From Alkalihalobacillus trypoxylicola (GTDB lineage Bacteria > Bacillota > Bacilli > Bacillales > Bacillaceae_D), in NCBI RefSeq assembly GCF_001590785.1, contig NZ_LTAO01000034.1, forward strand, positions 127,535 to 191,534: 64,000 nt of DNA. The letters run 5' to 3'. This document shows, in pieces, positions 51,949-60,497 of the stretch. A program made the position numbers and the translations under genes. The notes under the pieces were generated by a model. It was not told where the DNA came from. It worked only from the letters and a program-made list of their open reading frames with translations, and ran no database searches. Numbering within the stretch: the stretch's first letter is position 1; every line of letters starts with the position of its first letter.

Positions 51949-52080
51949 GATTCTACTGAAGAAGCAGGAAGACGATGAAGTTTTGAGGAAACAGGGATTT
52001 TCCATGTAGATAAGCATCCTAAACCATTAAATCCTTTAATAGAGAAGTTAATAAATCAATATGTAACTGCTTTTAAGTAA
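51949..52080 (+). pseudogene. Gene remnant, unrecognised
   Basis: Directly after the DUF2268 tail, a frame reads EETGIFHVDKHPKPLNPLIE and KLINQYVTAFK to TAA 52078, with an internal TGA ten codons in and no start. It looks like the C-terminus of a lost gene. I do not recognise the family. Confidence 0.4.
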
Positions 52081-52262
52081 AGAAAGGAATTCCTGTAAAT
52101 AATTTTACTTAAAATGAGTCTTATTGATAAGCATGAGGTGAGTTTGCTTTAACCTATTTAGAAAACTAAGAGGCAGCGACAAAACTTGTTTTAAAATCAC
52201 CACATGAGAGAAAATTGAAATGATGTTTAATGGATGCAAACATTAAGAACGAACCATGAACC

Positions 52263-52292
52263 CTCCTTACAGTGTGAAAAAAGGAGTTTTTT
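52263..52292 (+). terminator. Terminator
   Basis: CTCCTT and AAGGAG around ACAGTGTGAAAA, followed by eight T residues. It ends transcription from the DUF2268 region. Confidence 0.7.
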
Positions 52293-52309
52293 TTAAAGGG
52301 TAGAAGGCG

Positions 52310-52450
52310 TAAGCTAGCGGACACAAGGCACGAAGACTTAGTGGGAGGAAGTGGCCATTCCGAAATCCACTTTTAAAAAAGTTAGTTCGGCAGCACCCCA
52401 CCGGACGCGAAGTGCCTTGGGGAAGCGGAAAGCGGGGCACCGAAGTTGTG
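52310..52450. repeat. Dispersed structured repeat related to the distal part of family 2
   Basis: AAGGCAC and GTGCCTT at the ends, GTGGG/CCCAC inside, and a CCGAA...TTCGG inner pairing around ACTTTTAAAAAAGTTAG form a long hairpin. GCGGACACAAG and ACTTTTAAAA.AGTTAG are shared with 36081-36170. Confidence 0.6.
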
Positions 52451-52528
52451 TGGAAACATTCGTTCATGAGTATTGTCCCGTCCTCCGTTTTTTGTGTTTA
52501 CTATGTAGTACTTTTTATGAATCAATAA

Positions 52529-53314
52529 TCAACCAAAGTACATTCGAAAACCTATTAATATTAAGACGAGAGAAAGCATTTGCATAATCACTTTGTTAGG
52601 TATCCACTTTGAAAATCGTACTCCTAGCTGTGAACCGATAATGACCCCTATGCCACCACAAAGTACAATCATCCAATCTATGCTGTTATAAGCAATCTGT
52701 AGGGAAACCCCAAATGTTGAATAGATACATAGTGTAAAGATAGAAGTAGCAGTTGCTTGTCTTATTGAATAACGACAAAGATAAACTAGTACCGGAACAA
52801 TTAGCCAACCACCACCAATTCCTAAATAGCTAGACAAAATACCCATCATAAACCCAAAAGGAATGAGCCACTTTATAGGGAAGGTTTTAGCTGTTAAATT
52901 CTCTTCTTTATTGAGATTCATATTCGTTTTATGGCGACTTTCAAAATGAATATTTTTACTAAAGAGGAAAACCCCTAACCCTACTAAAAATGTAGCAAAT
53001 ACAATATAAAAATATTGAGATGTATACATTTGTAAAAGCCAAACTCCGATTAAAGAACCAGGAAGTGCACTGACTCCTATCATAAAGCCAACTTTGTATT
53101 GAATGTTTTGTTCATTTCTGTATCCTACTAGCGCTGACAGTGAATTAATGAGAACAATCGCTAATCCTGTTCCAGCTGCAATAGCAGGGTCGATTTGAAA
53201 GAGAAGTAATAATGCTGGAACAAAAATAAATCCACCACCAGAGCCTATAATTGATCCATAGCCTCCAGATAATAAGCCAATCAAAAATAATAAAAGTATC
53301 GTTGTCATGTCCAT
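52529..53314 (-). CDS. TSUP family (TauE/SafE) sulfite/anion exporter-like membrane protein
   Basis: 261 residues with about eight membrane helices in two related halves. The family repeats GGYGSIIGSGGGFIFVPALL (N-terminal half) and LSSYLGIGGGWLIVPVLVYL (C-terminal half) are clear. TSUP proteins move sulfite, sulfoacetate or other small organosulfur or carboxylate anions. A LysR gene related to CysL-type regulators lies just behind it on the same strand, so sulfur metabolism is a reasonable guess. Start ATG 53314 has AGGAGG about 11 bases upstream. Confidence 0.9.
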   Translation of the reverse strand: MDMTTILLLFLIGLLSGGYGSIIGSGGGFIFVPALLLLFQIDPAIAAGTGLAIVLINSLSALVGYRNEQNIQYKVGFMIGVSALPGSLIGVWLLQMYTSQYFYIVFATFLVGLGVFLFSKNIHFESRHKTNMNLNKEENLTAKTFPIKWLIPFGFMMGILSSYLGIGGGWLIVPVLVYLCRYSIRQATATSIFTLCIYSTFGVSLQIAYNSIDWMIVLCGGIGVIIGSQLGVRFSKWIPNKVIMQMLSLVLILIGFRMYFG

Positions 53315-53604
53315 GTATGTAGTTGCCTCCTAAGCTCTCTAACACTATTATCTCAGAAGGAGTGTGGTATAGATAATCACGTTTTGTTATAGGGTATAAC
53401 CAAATCGGTTTAGGAGGATTTATCGAAAAAAGCGTTACGTTTTTTGGTGACTAATGTAGTCAAAAAACATTTCGCTCATTTTGAAAATCGTAGTATTGGG
53501 AAAAAAGCTACTCAAGCTTTGAGGTGTAGAAAGTAGTGTAATGACAAATATTAGTGAACCAGCCGTAATAAACCTTCAATTCCTTTGAAGATCAGCAAGT
53601 TTAA

Positions 53605-54489
53605 CTATTGCGTTCTTATAAATTCAGTAAATGCTGTTACACTTTTTTTGGTAAATTTCTTGGGTTTCCATACCATCCAAAGGTTGCGAGAAAGCACTAC
53701 ATCTTTTATTTTTATCTCCTTTAAAAATCCTTGTTCAATTTCACGCGAAACCGTAAGCTTTGAGACAATACTAATGCCTAATCCCGCTTCAACGGCACTT
53801 TTAATTGCCTGAGTACTGCCGAGTTCCATATAACTATCGATTTTATCTAAAATCCCCCATTGTTTTAAAAAATTTTCCGTAATCGTTCTTGTTCCTGATG
53901 AGGGCTCTCTCCAAATCATTCTTTCTTGTAAAATTTCATTCATTTCGATTTCATTTTTATCAGACCAAGGGTGGTTAGGAGGATGGATTAATACTAGCTC
54001 ATCTTCTTTCATTTTTTCTACAGATAGCTTAGTTGTTTCTACTAGCCCTTCAACTAGAGCGAAATCAATGATATCATCAAGGAGAAGCTCTAATATTTTC
54101 GGCGTGTTCTCTACAAATAATGATAGATGATAATCAGGGTTTTGATGCTTAAAGCTTCCAAGTAAGCGAGGCAATAAATATTCACCTATTGTAAGGCTTG
54201 CCCCTATCTTTAATGCGTGCTCATAGCCCTTTATACTAGTTGCCACCGCTTCTTTTGACTGATTGAAATCTTGAACAATAGATTTAGCGAATGGGTAAAG
54301 AATTTGACCGCTATCTGACAAAGTTAATCTGCCATCATTTCTATTAAATAAAAGCGTTCCATATTCAACTTCAAGCTGATGTATATGCTTGGTAACAGCA
54401 GGCTGTGTTAAATAGAGTTGCTTGGCTGTTTGGTTAATACTTCCTGTTTCTACAACAAGACAAAAGGTTTTTAATAACTGAATATTCAT
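53605..54489 (-). CDS. LysR family transcriptional regulator
   Basis: 294 residues. The helix-turn-helix is in TFCLVVETGSINQTAKQLYL, TQPAVTKHIHQLEVEYG and LLFNRNDGRLTLSDSGQILY. The C-terminal part is a substrate-binding domain (LVEGLVETTKLSVEKMKEDE; WREPSSGTRTITENFLKQWG). The segment EPSSGTR is typical of CysL/YwfK-like members. Start ATG 54489 has GGAGAATCTATT upstream. It lies between the TSUP gene and the divergent GH115 gene; it could regulate either. A 290-base gap separates it from the TSUP gene. Confidence 0.9.
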   Translation of the reverse strand: MNIQLLKTFCLVVETGSINQTAKQLYLTQPAVTKHIHQLEVEYGTLLFNRNDGRLTLSDSGQILYPFAKSIVQDFNQSKEAVATSIKGYEHALKIGASLTIGEYLLPRLLGSFKHQNPDYHLSLFVENTPKILELLLDDIIDFALVEGLVETTKLSVEKMKEDELVLIHPPNHPWSDKNEIEMNEILQERMIWREPSSGTRTITENFLKQWGILDKIDSYMELGSTQAIKSAVEAGLGISIVSKLTVSREIEQGFLKEIKIKDVVLSRNLWMVWKPKKFTKKSVTAFTEFIRTQ

Positions 54490-54613
54490 AATAGATTCTC
54501 CGTTTTTTTATTCTTTCTACTATCATTATATCTTTGTAAAAAGACGATGTCATTTCAGGTTCGATTTTTATCGTATCTGATGAAAAACCATGTAAGAAGT
54601 AATAAACTAATAC

Positions 54614-54628
54614 ATGAAACCGCTTACT
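54614..54628 (+). promoter_or_regulatory. cre-like site upstream of the GH115 gene
   Basis: ATGAAACCGCTTACT fits WTGNAANCGNWNNCW at every position. It lies 60-75 bases upstream of the GH115 start in the divergent region with the LysR gene. CcpA control fits a polysaccharide-degrading enzyme. Confidence 0.5.
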
Positions 54629-54688
54629 ACGGGTGTCAATCAACTTAGGAATAAAGAGGCTGTGTTATAAAATCGAGGAGGATATTCA

Positions 54689-57598
54689 ATGAATTTTATT
54701 TTAAGTAAAGAGATGTTGAAAAAGTCTGAGCAGTCAGTTGCTGCATTGTTTTATGAGGAGGATGAAGCGTTTAATGGAGTAAAAAAAGTCGCGAAAAAGG
54801 TTATGCAGGATATTGAGCTGGTTTTAGGTGTTTTACCTATGAAAACAACAGATAAAGAACAGCTCGGAAAGTACGTTATTATATTTGGAACGATAGGGAG
54901 GAGTACTATTTTAACTGAACTAGATGAGAAGAATTTAATTAACTTATCTGAGATAAAGGGGAAAAGAGAAGTTTTTCTTTGTCAATTAGTCGATCATCCA
55001 ATAGGAGGAGTGGAAAAGGCATTTGTCATCGCAGGTAGTGATAAACGAGGAACTATTTATGGGCTTTTTCATCTTTCTGAACGATTAGGTGTATCACCAC
55101 TTGTTAATTGGAACCGAGTATATCCACAGCAAAAAAAGACAGTATCTTTGGGAGAAAGTTATCATTATCTTTCAAAGGAGCCTTCCGTTAAATACCGTGG
55201 CTTTTTTATAAACGATGAATGGCCAGCTTTTGGAAATTGGACGAACAAACATTTTGATGGATTTAATGCTGACATGTATGAGCATGTTTTTGAACTACTG
55301 TTAAGGCTAAAAGGCAACTATTTGTGGCCTGCTATGTGGTCAGCTCGTTTTAATGATGACGGTCCAGGATTAGCTAATGCGGAATTGGCAAACGAATATG
55401 GTGTCATTATGGGGGCTTCTCATCACGAGCCATGTTTACGCTATGGGGAAGAATATAAATATTTACGAGGCGAGAATTCAATTTACGGAGATTCTTGGAA
55501 CTTTATTAATAATAGAGAAGGAATTATAAAGTTTTGGCAAGATGGTTTAAAGAGAACTGGTCATTTTGAAAATGTCATAACGATGGGAATGAGAGGAGAA
55601 GCGGACACTTCTATTATGGGGAAAGAGTCAACATTGGCTGATAATATTCAATTACTTCGTGATGTATTGGAAACTCAAAACGACTTGATAGAGAATCACA
55701 TTAATCCTAATCTATCAGAGGTCCCTAGAATGCTTGCTTTATATAAGGAGGTAGAACCATTTTTTTATGGTGATAAACAAACGGCTGGACTGAAAAATTC
55801 GGAGGAGCTAGAAAACGTTATACTCATGCTTTGTGATGATAATCATGGAAATCTTCGAACATTGCCTACTGAAGAAATGAGGAAGCATTCGGGTGGGTAT
55901 GGAATGTATTATCATTTTGATTATCATGGAGGACCTATATCCTATGAATGGATAAACAGTTCATACCTTCCTAAGGTGTGGGAGCAAATGACGATGGCTT
56001 ACGATTTTGGTGTTCGAGACCTCTGGATTGTCAATGTGGGAGATATTGCTACTCAAGAATTTCCATTATCCTACTTTTTAGATTTGGCCTATGACTTTGA
56101 AAAGTGGGGAACCAGTTCCATAAATAAAACAGATGCATATACACAGGAATGGGTAAGTCAACAGTTTTCTGGGGCTTTCGAACAAGAAGAATTACAAGAT
56201 ATCTTTCAGCTTTTAACGGGTTATACGAAGATCGCACATAAACGTCGACCAGAGACGATAAATGTAGGGGTTTATCATGCCGTCCATTACCAGGAAGCGG
56301 ACATTACTTTGCAAGAAATCAATAGACTATTAACGATCGCCGAGAGACTCTTTGAAAGAGTGGATAAAAAGAATGCTTCTTCCTTCTTTTCATTAATCTA
56401 TTATCCGGCTGTTGGGAATCTAAATCTACAAAAAATGTGGCTGTTAACTGAAAAAAATCATTATGATGCCAAGTTAGGAAAAATGGAGGCAAATAAGTTA
56501 GCGGATAGAATTAGAGAATGCCTAAAAAGAGATAAAGAGCTTGTAGAGGAATACCATTCGATCGATCATGAAAGATGGTTTGGAATGGGGCTCTCTGAGC
56601 ATATCGGATTTCAGCATTGGAATGAGGAGGAGTGTCAAAATCCAATTACTATGCAGGTATGGCCTGCCAATAAACCGCGTTTAGTTGTTTCTGTAAATGG
56701 AGTAAATCAACATACAGAGGGACCGGCTTGGCACAATAATCAAGTGTTTTTAAATGATTTTTTACACTCTGATAGAGAAAGAGCCTCCTTTACCGTTTCT
56801 AGTCTCAGTGAGTTAAGAGCTGAATATGAAATTGTCTGTGAGGATGAATGGTTAAGCTGTTCTAAGAAAAAAGGGCTATTAGATGGGATAGAAAAAACCT
56901 TTGAGGAAATTGAAGTGAGGATTGACCGGCAAAAAATGGACGGCGAAACAGTAGGGGAAATAACTGTTAGTATGCCTTGTGGAACCTGTAAAATCATTGT
57001 TCATGCAACAGCAGAGGATTATAGTGAGCTACCCAATATGACTTTTATTGAACAGGATGATTATATTTCAATCGAAGCAGAGCATTATTTTTTAAATGAA
57101 GAAGGAGTTCACCGAGAAGAAGCTAGTAGATTTCAAGTCATACAGGGATATGGGAAGACATTATCAGCAGTAAAAGCTTTCCCAACTACAGCTTATTTCT
57201 CTGAAATTGAGGATGCGCCTTATCTCGAATATAATTTATTTGTGAAGAAAGCCGGTACTTATTCATTAGAATTATACACACAGCCTTCAAATCCCGAAAC
57301 AACGAATCAACCCATATTTTGTGGAATTCAAATCGATGAAGGTAAAAAGAATGTGGAGAGTATTTTACCAAAAGGATTTCGTGTCGATGATCCTAATTGG
57401 GCTGCTGGCGTTTTAAATAATATTCATAGAAGCTATCATTCAATTCAATGCCAAGAAGGGTTAAATAAGCTTAAAATATTCGCAGTCAGTCCCGGATTTG
57501 TATTGGAAAAGCTAGTCATTTACCAAGAAGGAAAACAGCCAGCAGAGAGCTATTTAGGGCCGCCGGAAACCTACTATGTCGGAAGAAATAAGAAATAA
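54689..57598 (+). CDS. Glycoside hydrolase family 115 (alpha-glucuronidase type)
   Basis: 969 residues, normal GH115 length. The N-terminal domain (VIIFGTIGRSTILTELDEKN, VIAGSDKRGTIYGLFHLSER) leads to the catalytic barrel with EPSVKYRGFFINDEWPAFGN, LRLKGNYLWPAMWSARFNDD, GVIMGASHHEPCLR and MYYHFDYHGGPISYEWINSS. The C-terminal part has the family's beta domain (DDYISIEAEHYFLNEEGVHR). GH115 removes 4-O-methyl-glucuronic acid from xylan. No signal peptide, so it acts on imported oligosaccharides, yet no xylan transporter or xylanase is adjacent. GGAGG precedes ATG 54689; a terminator follows. Confidence 0.93.
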   Translation: MNFILSKEMLKKSEQSVAALFYEEDEAFNGVKKVAKKVMQDIELVLGVLPMKTTDKEQLGKYVIIFGTIGRSTILTELDEKNLINLSEIKGKREVFLCQLVDHPIGGVEKAFVIAGSDKRGTIYGLFHLSERLGVSPLVNWNRVYPQQKKTVSLGESYHYLSKEPSVKYRGFFINDEWPAFGNWTNKHFDGFNADMYEHVFELLLRLKGNYLWPAMWSARFNDDGPGLANAELANEYGVIMGASHHEPCLRYGEEYKYLRGENSIYGDSWNFINNREGIIKFWQDGLKRTGHFENVITMGMRGEADTSIMGKESTLADNIQLLRDVLETQNDLIENHINPNLSEVPRMLALYKEVEPFFYGDKQTAGLKNSEELENVILMLCDDNHGNLRTLPTEEMRKHSGGYGMYYHFDYHGGPISYEWINSSYLPKVWEQMTMAYDFGVRDLWIVNVGDIATQEFPLSYFLDLAYDFEKWGTSSINKTDAYTQEWVSQQFSGAFEQEELQDIFQLLTGYTKIAHKRRPETINVGVYHAVHYQEADITLQEINRLLTIAERLFERVDKKNASSFFSLIYYPAVGNLNLQKMWLLTEKNHYDAKLGKMEANKLADRIRECLKRDKELVEEYHSIDHERWFGMGLSEHIGFQHWNEEECQNPITMQVWPANKPRLVVSVNGVNQHTEGPAWHNNQVFLNDFLHSDRERASFTVSSLSELRAEYEIVCEDEWLSCSKKKGLLDGIEKTFEEIEVRIDRQKMDGETVGEITVSMPCGTCKIIVHATAEDYSELPNMTFIEQDDYISIEAEHYFLNEEGVHREEASRFQVIQGYGKTLSAVKAFPTTAYFSEIEDAPYLEYNLFVKKAGTYSLELYTQPSNPETTNQPIFCGIQIDEGKKNVESILPKGFRVDDPNWAAGVLNNIHRSYHSIQCQEGLNKLKIFAVSPGFVLEKLVIYQEGKQPAESYLGPPETYYVGRNKK

Positions 57599-57624
57599 TA
57601 ACAGAGAATCGATTTGTAATGTAA

Positions 57625-57657
57625 GAGGTTTGACCTTTAAAGGTTAAACCTCTTTTT
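57625..57657 (+). terminator. Terminator after the GH115 gene
   Basis: GAGGTTT-G-ACCTTTAAAGGT-T-AAACCTC followed by TTTTT. Confidence 0.85.
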
Positions 57658-57728
57658 AGATTAATTTCTATTTAGGAAAGATACCTCACTTGTTCTGAAG
57701 TGGACGAGCTCTTTTTGAGCGCCTTTTG

Positions 57729-57892
57729 CCGGTTAGGAGCTTGATAACAGAGGAAAGGCTCAAAAGAAAGAGCCCTATTCACTGGTAAGGAGCTGAAAAG
57801 AGAGGGAAGGTTCAAAAGGAAGGTCAACATCCGACGATTAGAAGCTCGATTCTTTAGGAGCATAACCGAGGTCTAGTCGAAAGAACCTTACT
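57729..57892. repeat. Three imperfect tandem repeats of about 53 bases
   Basis: Units begin near 57729, 57783 and 57834 with GGT(T/A)AGGAGCT or a relative, and share AGAGG.AAGG.TCAAAAG.AAG. Unit 3 is the most diverged (TAGGAGCATAACCGAGGTC). They fill the gap between the GH115 gene and the sortase terminator, with no gene in this stretch. Confidence 0.5.
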
Positions 57893-57919
57893 AAATTTAA
57901 CGCCCCCTTGTAATAGAAA

Positions 57920-57950
57920 AAAACGAACTCCACTAGAAAGAGTTCGTTTT
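57920..57950 (-). terminator. Terminator after the sortase gene
   Basis: AAAACGAACTC and GAGTTCGTTTT pair perfectly; on the minus strand a T-run (TTTTTTTC) follows. Confidence 0.85.
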
Positions 57951-57964
57951 GTATCATTATACTG

Positions 57965-58906
57965 TTATTCACTTTCTTCTCCCGTTATATTGACGGTTCT
58001 AACCATGTAGTTATGGTTAGGGTCTTCCATTAAATAGCTTTTTCTTTCATGGTTGGCAATACTAGTGACATGCTCGGGTTCTCCATTTTCTTCTATCATA
58101 TAAACCCGATAACCGATGACAAATTCATCTCGATTAGCGTGGAAGGTAAGGAGCTGTCCGTTTATTTCAATTTGACTTGGTGGTTCAGGTGTTTCTTCTG
58201 AGATAGAATCCTCTACTAATTTAGTAAAAACAACTAATCGGTCTTCGTGGGTTCCTTGTTCTCGATTAAATACCCCAGTACACGTGATAAGATTTAATCT
58301 TTTCTCATCAGAGGAACCGAATATTTCGGAGAGAGGAGCATCATCAAAAGGGAAGCTCTCCATTTTTTCTACTTCAAATAAAAGCTCTTCACCATTAGAG
58401 TCTTGAATGATAATCTCATCTCCCACCTCTAATTGATCCAATTCATAAAAAATGGCTGGTCCGGTTCTACTGTCTACATGACCTGCTAAAACAGCATTTC
58501 CCTTTTCTCCTGGAAGAGGACCTGGCTCATACCAACCTACATCAATATCATTATCTGGAACGCCCATACTCCCATCTTCAAGCTGGCCTACTTCAATAAT
58601 ATTTGTCGAGATGTCGAGCTTAGGAATCTGTAAAAATTCTGGGTGGATACTTTGAGTATCTTGATAAAGTTGCTGAAGAATCTCAAAGTCATCCTCACTT
58701 ATTTTAAATTCTTCTGCTAAACTGAGCTCTTGAATTTCAGGTGTCGATTCAGAGGTTTCTACAGGTTTCATTCCTTCATCTTTGTTCGAAGGTTGGCTAG
58801 TTCTGTGCGTTTCATTTGTTTCGGTCCCGTAAAACCAGGCTCCTAGAACTCCGATGATAAAGAGAAAGAGAATAAGCCAAATTGATTTCTTCAAAATAAA
58901 CGTCAT
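57965..58906 (-). CDS. Class F-type sortase
   Basis: 313 residues. One N-terminal membrane helix (WLILFLFIIGVLGAWFYG), an acidic linker, then the sortase barrel: catalytic His in NAVLAGHVDSRTGPAIFYEL, Cys in LNLITCTGVFN and Arg in THEDRLVVFTKL. The compact barrel and GHVDS.TGPAIF pattern match class F sortases. About 90 extra residues follow the barrel and look like a small beta domain (DEFVIGYRVYMIEENGEPEH), which is unusual. It should attach surface proteins to peptidoglycan; the gene behind it on the same strand encodes a fitting substrate. Start ATG 58906 has ATAGGAG upstream. Confidence 0.88.
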   Translation of the reverse strand: MTFILKKSIWLILFLFIIGVLGAWFYGTETNETHRTSQPSNKDEGMKPVETSESTPEIQELSLAEEFKISEDDFEILQQLYQDTQSIHPEFLQIPKLDISTNIIEVGQLEDGSMGVPDNDIDVGWYEPGPLPGEKGNAVLAGHVDSRTGPAIFYELDQLEVGDEIIIQDSNGEELLFEVEKMESFPFDDAPLSEIFGSSDEKRLNLITCTGVFNREQGTHEDRLVVFTKLVEDSISEETPEPPSQIEINGQLLTFHANRDEFVIGYRVYMIEENGEPEHVTSIANHERKSYLMEDPNHNYMVRTVNITGEESE

Positions 58907-58932
58907 CTCATAAACTCCTATCTCATAAGCAT

Positions 58933-58959
58933 ATCCGAAGTAACAAAGTTACTTCGGAT
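58933..58959 (-). other. Perfect hairpin between the surface protein and sortase genes
   Basis: ATCCGAAGTAAC-3 nt-GTTACTTCGGAT, 12-base arms. In the direction of the genes (minus strand) no T-run follows, so it is more likely a message-stabilising or processing hairpin than a terminator; on the plus strand it is followed by TTAGATTTTTT. Confidence 0.55.
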
Positions 58960-58967
58960 TAGATTTT

Positions 58968-60305
58968 TTATGCGCGTTCTGATTTAAACTTTTTAAGACC
59001 AACAACTCCACCAGTTATAATAAGCATACCAGCTAATAGGTAAAGGGCTGTAGGGAAAAGGGAAGAGCTTTGACTCATACCTCCCATACCTGTTTTAGGC
59101 ATTCCAGGCATATTATCTTCTTCAAACATCTCACTATGCTGAGTAGCGATAGCTGTTGATAATCCTTTTCCAATATCAAACATAAAAGCATATCCTTCTC
59201 TGAATTGGTCATAGGAAGCATCAAAATCTTCTGCTACATAAAGGTCAAACGTCATCATCACTTGCTCTTCATGCTTATTAACAAGCTCTGTTACTGTTTC
59301 CGCAGGTAAGTTATTTTCAGTGGCTTCACCGACAAATTCTCCAAATTCAATCGCAAAAGTGTTTAATTTATCAATGGCTTCCTGCTTAGCTTCTTCGTCT
59401 TCATTTTTAACCGCTGTTACATATTCACTTTGAGCGACAATATGATTTCCTTGCCAAATCATTTCAAATTGATTACCGCCTTCTTCTCCATAAATTGAAG
59501 AAATAGCTGCTTTTAAATCTGCTGTGTTTTCATCTTCAGCCCAGCTAACAAAGTCTAAATCAGGTGACTCAGAGAATTCCTTTATCATTCCAGTTGTTGC
59601 TAATAAGAAATGTTCAGCCGTTAAGCTGCTTAAATCCATTCTTAAGTCGGCTGCATCAGTATTTGATAATGATCCTTCAAAATCATCTGGAAATTGTGCG
59701 ACAATCGCTTCTGTCAAAGCAGCACTAACGTCAAACATGTGCATATAGCCTTCTCTAAATGTCATATAAGCTGTTTCATAGTCTCCATCTACATAGGCAT
59801 TAAAGGCATCTTCCACCTGTTGTTCATGAATTTCTAGTACTTCCATAGCTGCTTCCTTAGGTAAGTTACCTTCCGTTGCTTCACCTAAAAAGCTAGAGAA
59901 ATCTTCAATAAACATATCGAGCATTTCTGTGGCTTCTTCTTGAGCTTCTTGATCTTCTTCTCGAACGGCAACAGCATAATCAGCTGTATATTTGTTATGG
60001 TCGGCGAAAATACGATCAAATTCTTCTGCCCCTTCATCTCCATATAATGAAGCAATGGCAGGCTTCATATCTGCTGCATTTTCTTCTAAAGCCATTTGAG
60101 CTTCATCGGCTCCGGGTGCTTGGTCATAATGCATCGTCATTGATTTAAAAGCTAAAACAAAATGTTCAGATAGTAAATGGGATAATGCACTTCGTAATTC
60201 AACGGCGGGTGTTTCTGTTGGATTATTTGAGTTTTCGGCAAAAGCAAATGTTGGCGTTAATAATAAAAAGGCAATTAAAGTTAAAATCGTTTTTCTGAAT
60301 TTCAT
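58968..60305 (-). CDS. Cell-wall-anchored protein with duplicated helical domain and MPKTG motif
   Basis: 445 residues from ATG 60305 (AAAGGAGAGTG upstream). Signal peptide (TILTLIAFLLLTPTFAFA), two related helical domains of about 175 residues, and a C-terminal sorting signal: MPKTGMGG near residue 402, a hydrophobic helix (ALYLLAGMLIITGGVVGL) and a basic tail KKFKSERA. Both domains share EHF..A, a helix with IHEQQVEDAF or KHEEQVMMTF, and REGY.(H/F)MFD, so conserved His and Glu could bind a metal. MPKTG departs from LPxTG in its first residue. The sortase gene directly downstream is the probable anchoring enzyme. Function of the domains unknown. Confidence 0.8.
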   Translation of the reverse strand: MKFRKTILTLIAFLLLTPTFAFAENSNNPTETPAVELRSALSHLLSEHFVLAFKSMTMHYDQAPGADEAQMALEENAADMKPAIASLYGDEGAEEFDRIFADHNKYTADYAVAVREEDQEAQEEATEMLDMFIEDFSSFLGEATEGNLPKEAAMEVLEIHEQQVEDAFNAYVDGDYETAYMTFREGYMHMFDVSAALTEAIVAQFPDDFEGSLSNTDAADLRMDLSSLTAEHFLLATTGMIKEFSESPDLDFVSWAEDENTADLKAAISSIYGEEGGNQFEMIWQGNHIVAQSEYVTAVKNEDEEAKQEAIDKLNTFAIEFGEFVGEATENNLPAETVTELVNKHEEQVMMTFDLYVAEDFDASYDQFREGYAFMFDIGKGLSTAIATQHSEMFEEDNMPGMPKTGMGGMSQSSSLFPTALYLLAGMLIITGGVVGLKKFKSERA

Positions 60306-60430
60306 ATTAAACACTCTCCTTTTTTGTTTGTTCACTAAGCTAACGTAGGAGATGTTCATTTGGATCACTTTTTTTGAAAAAGTTTTTTTAATTTTTGCTA
60401 TTTCTAAATTAAATAGAGCGGGAATGAAAT

Positions 60431-60472
60431 AAAAAAGCTGTTCTACCAGTCAATATGGACGGTGAACAGCTT
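60431..60472 (-). terminator. Terminator after the anti-sigma gene
   Basis: AAGCTGTTC and GAACAGCTT with ACC/GGT inside; on the minus strand TTTTTT follows. It separates the sigma/anti-sigma operon from the surface protein gene. Confidence 0.85.
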
Positions 60473-60497
60473 GTAAAAAAAGTAGACTATTTTTTAT

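Noticed and set aside
52267-52587. Frames on both strands across the hairpin at 52310-52450
   Set aside because: They follow from the inverted repeat and lack ribosome sites.
57672-57863. 63-codon minus-strand frame
   Set aside because: It is produced by the tandem repeats and terminator region; no ribosome site or recognisable protein features.
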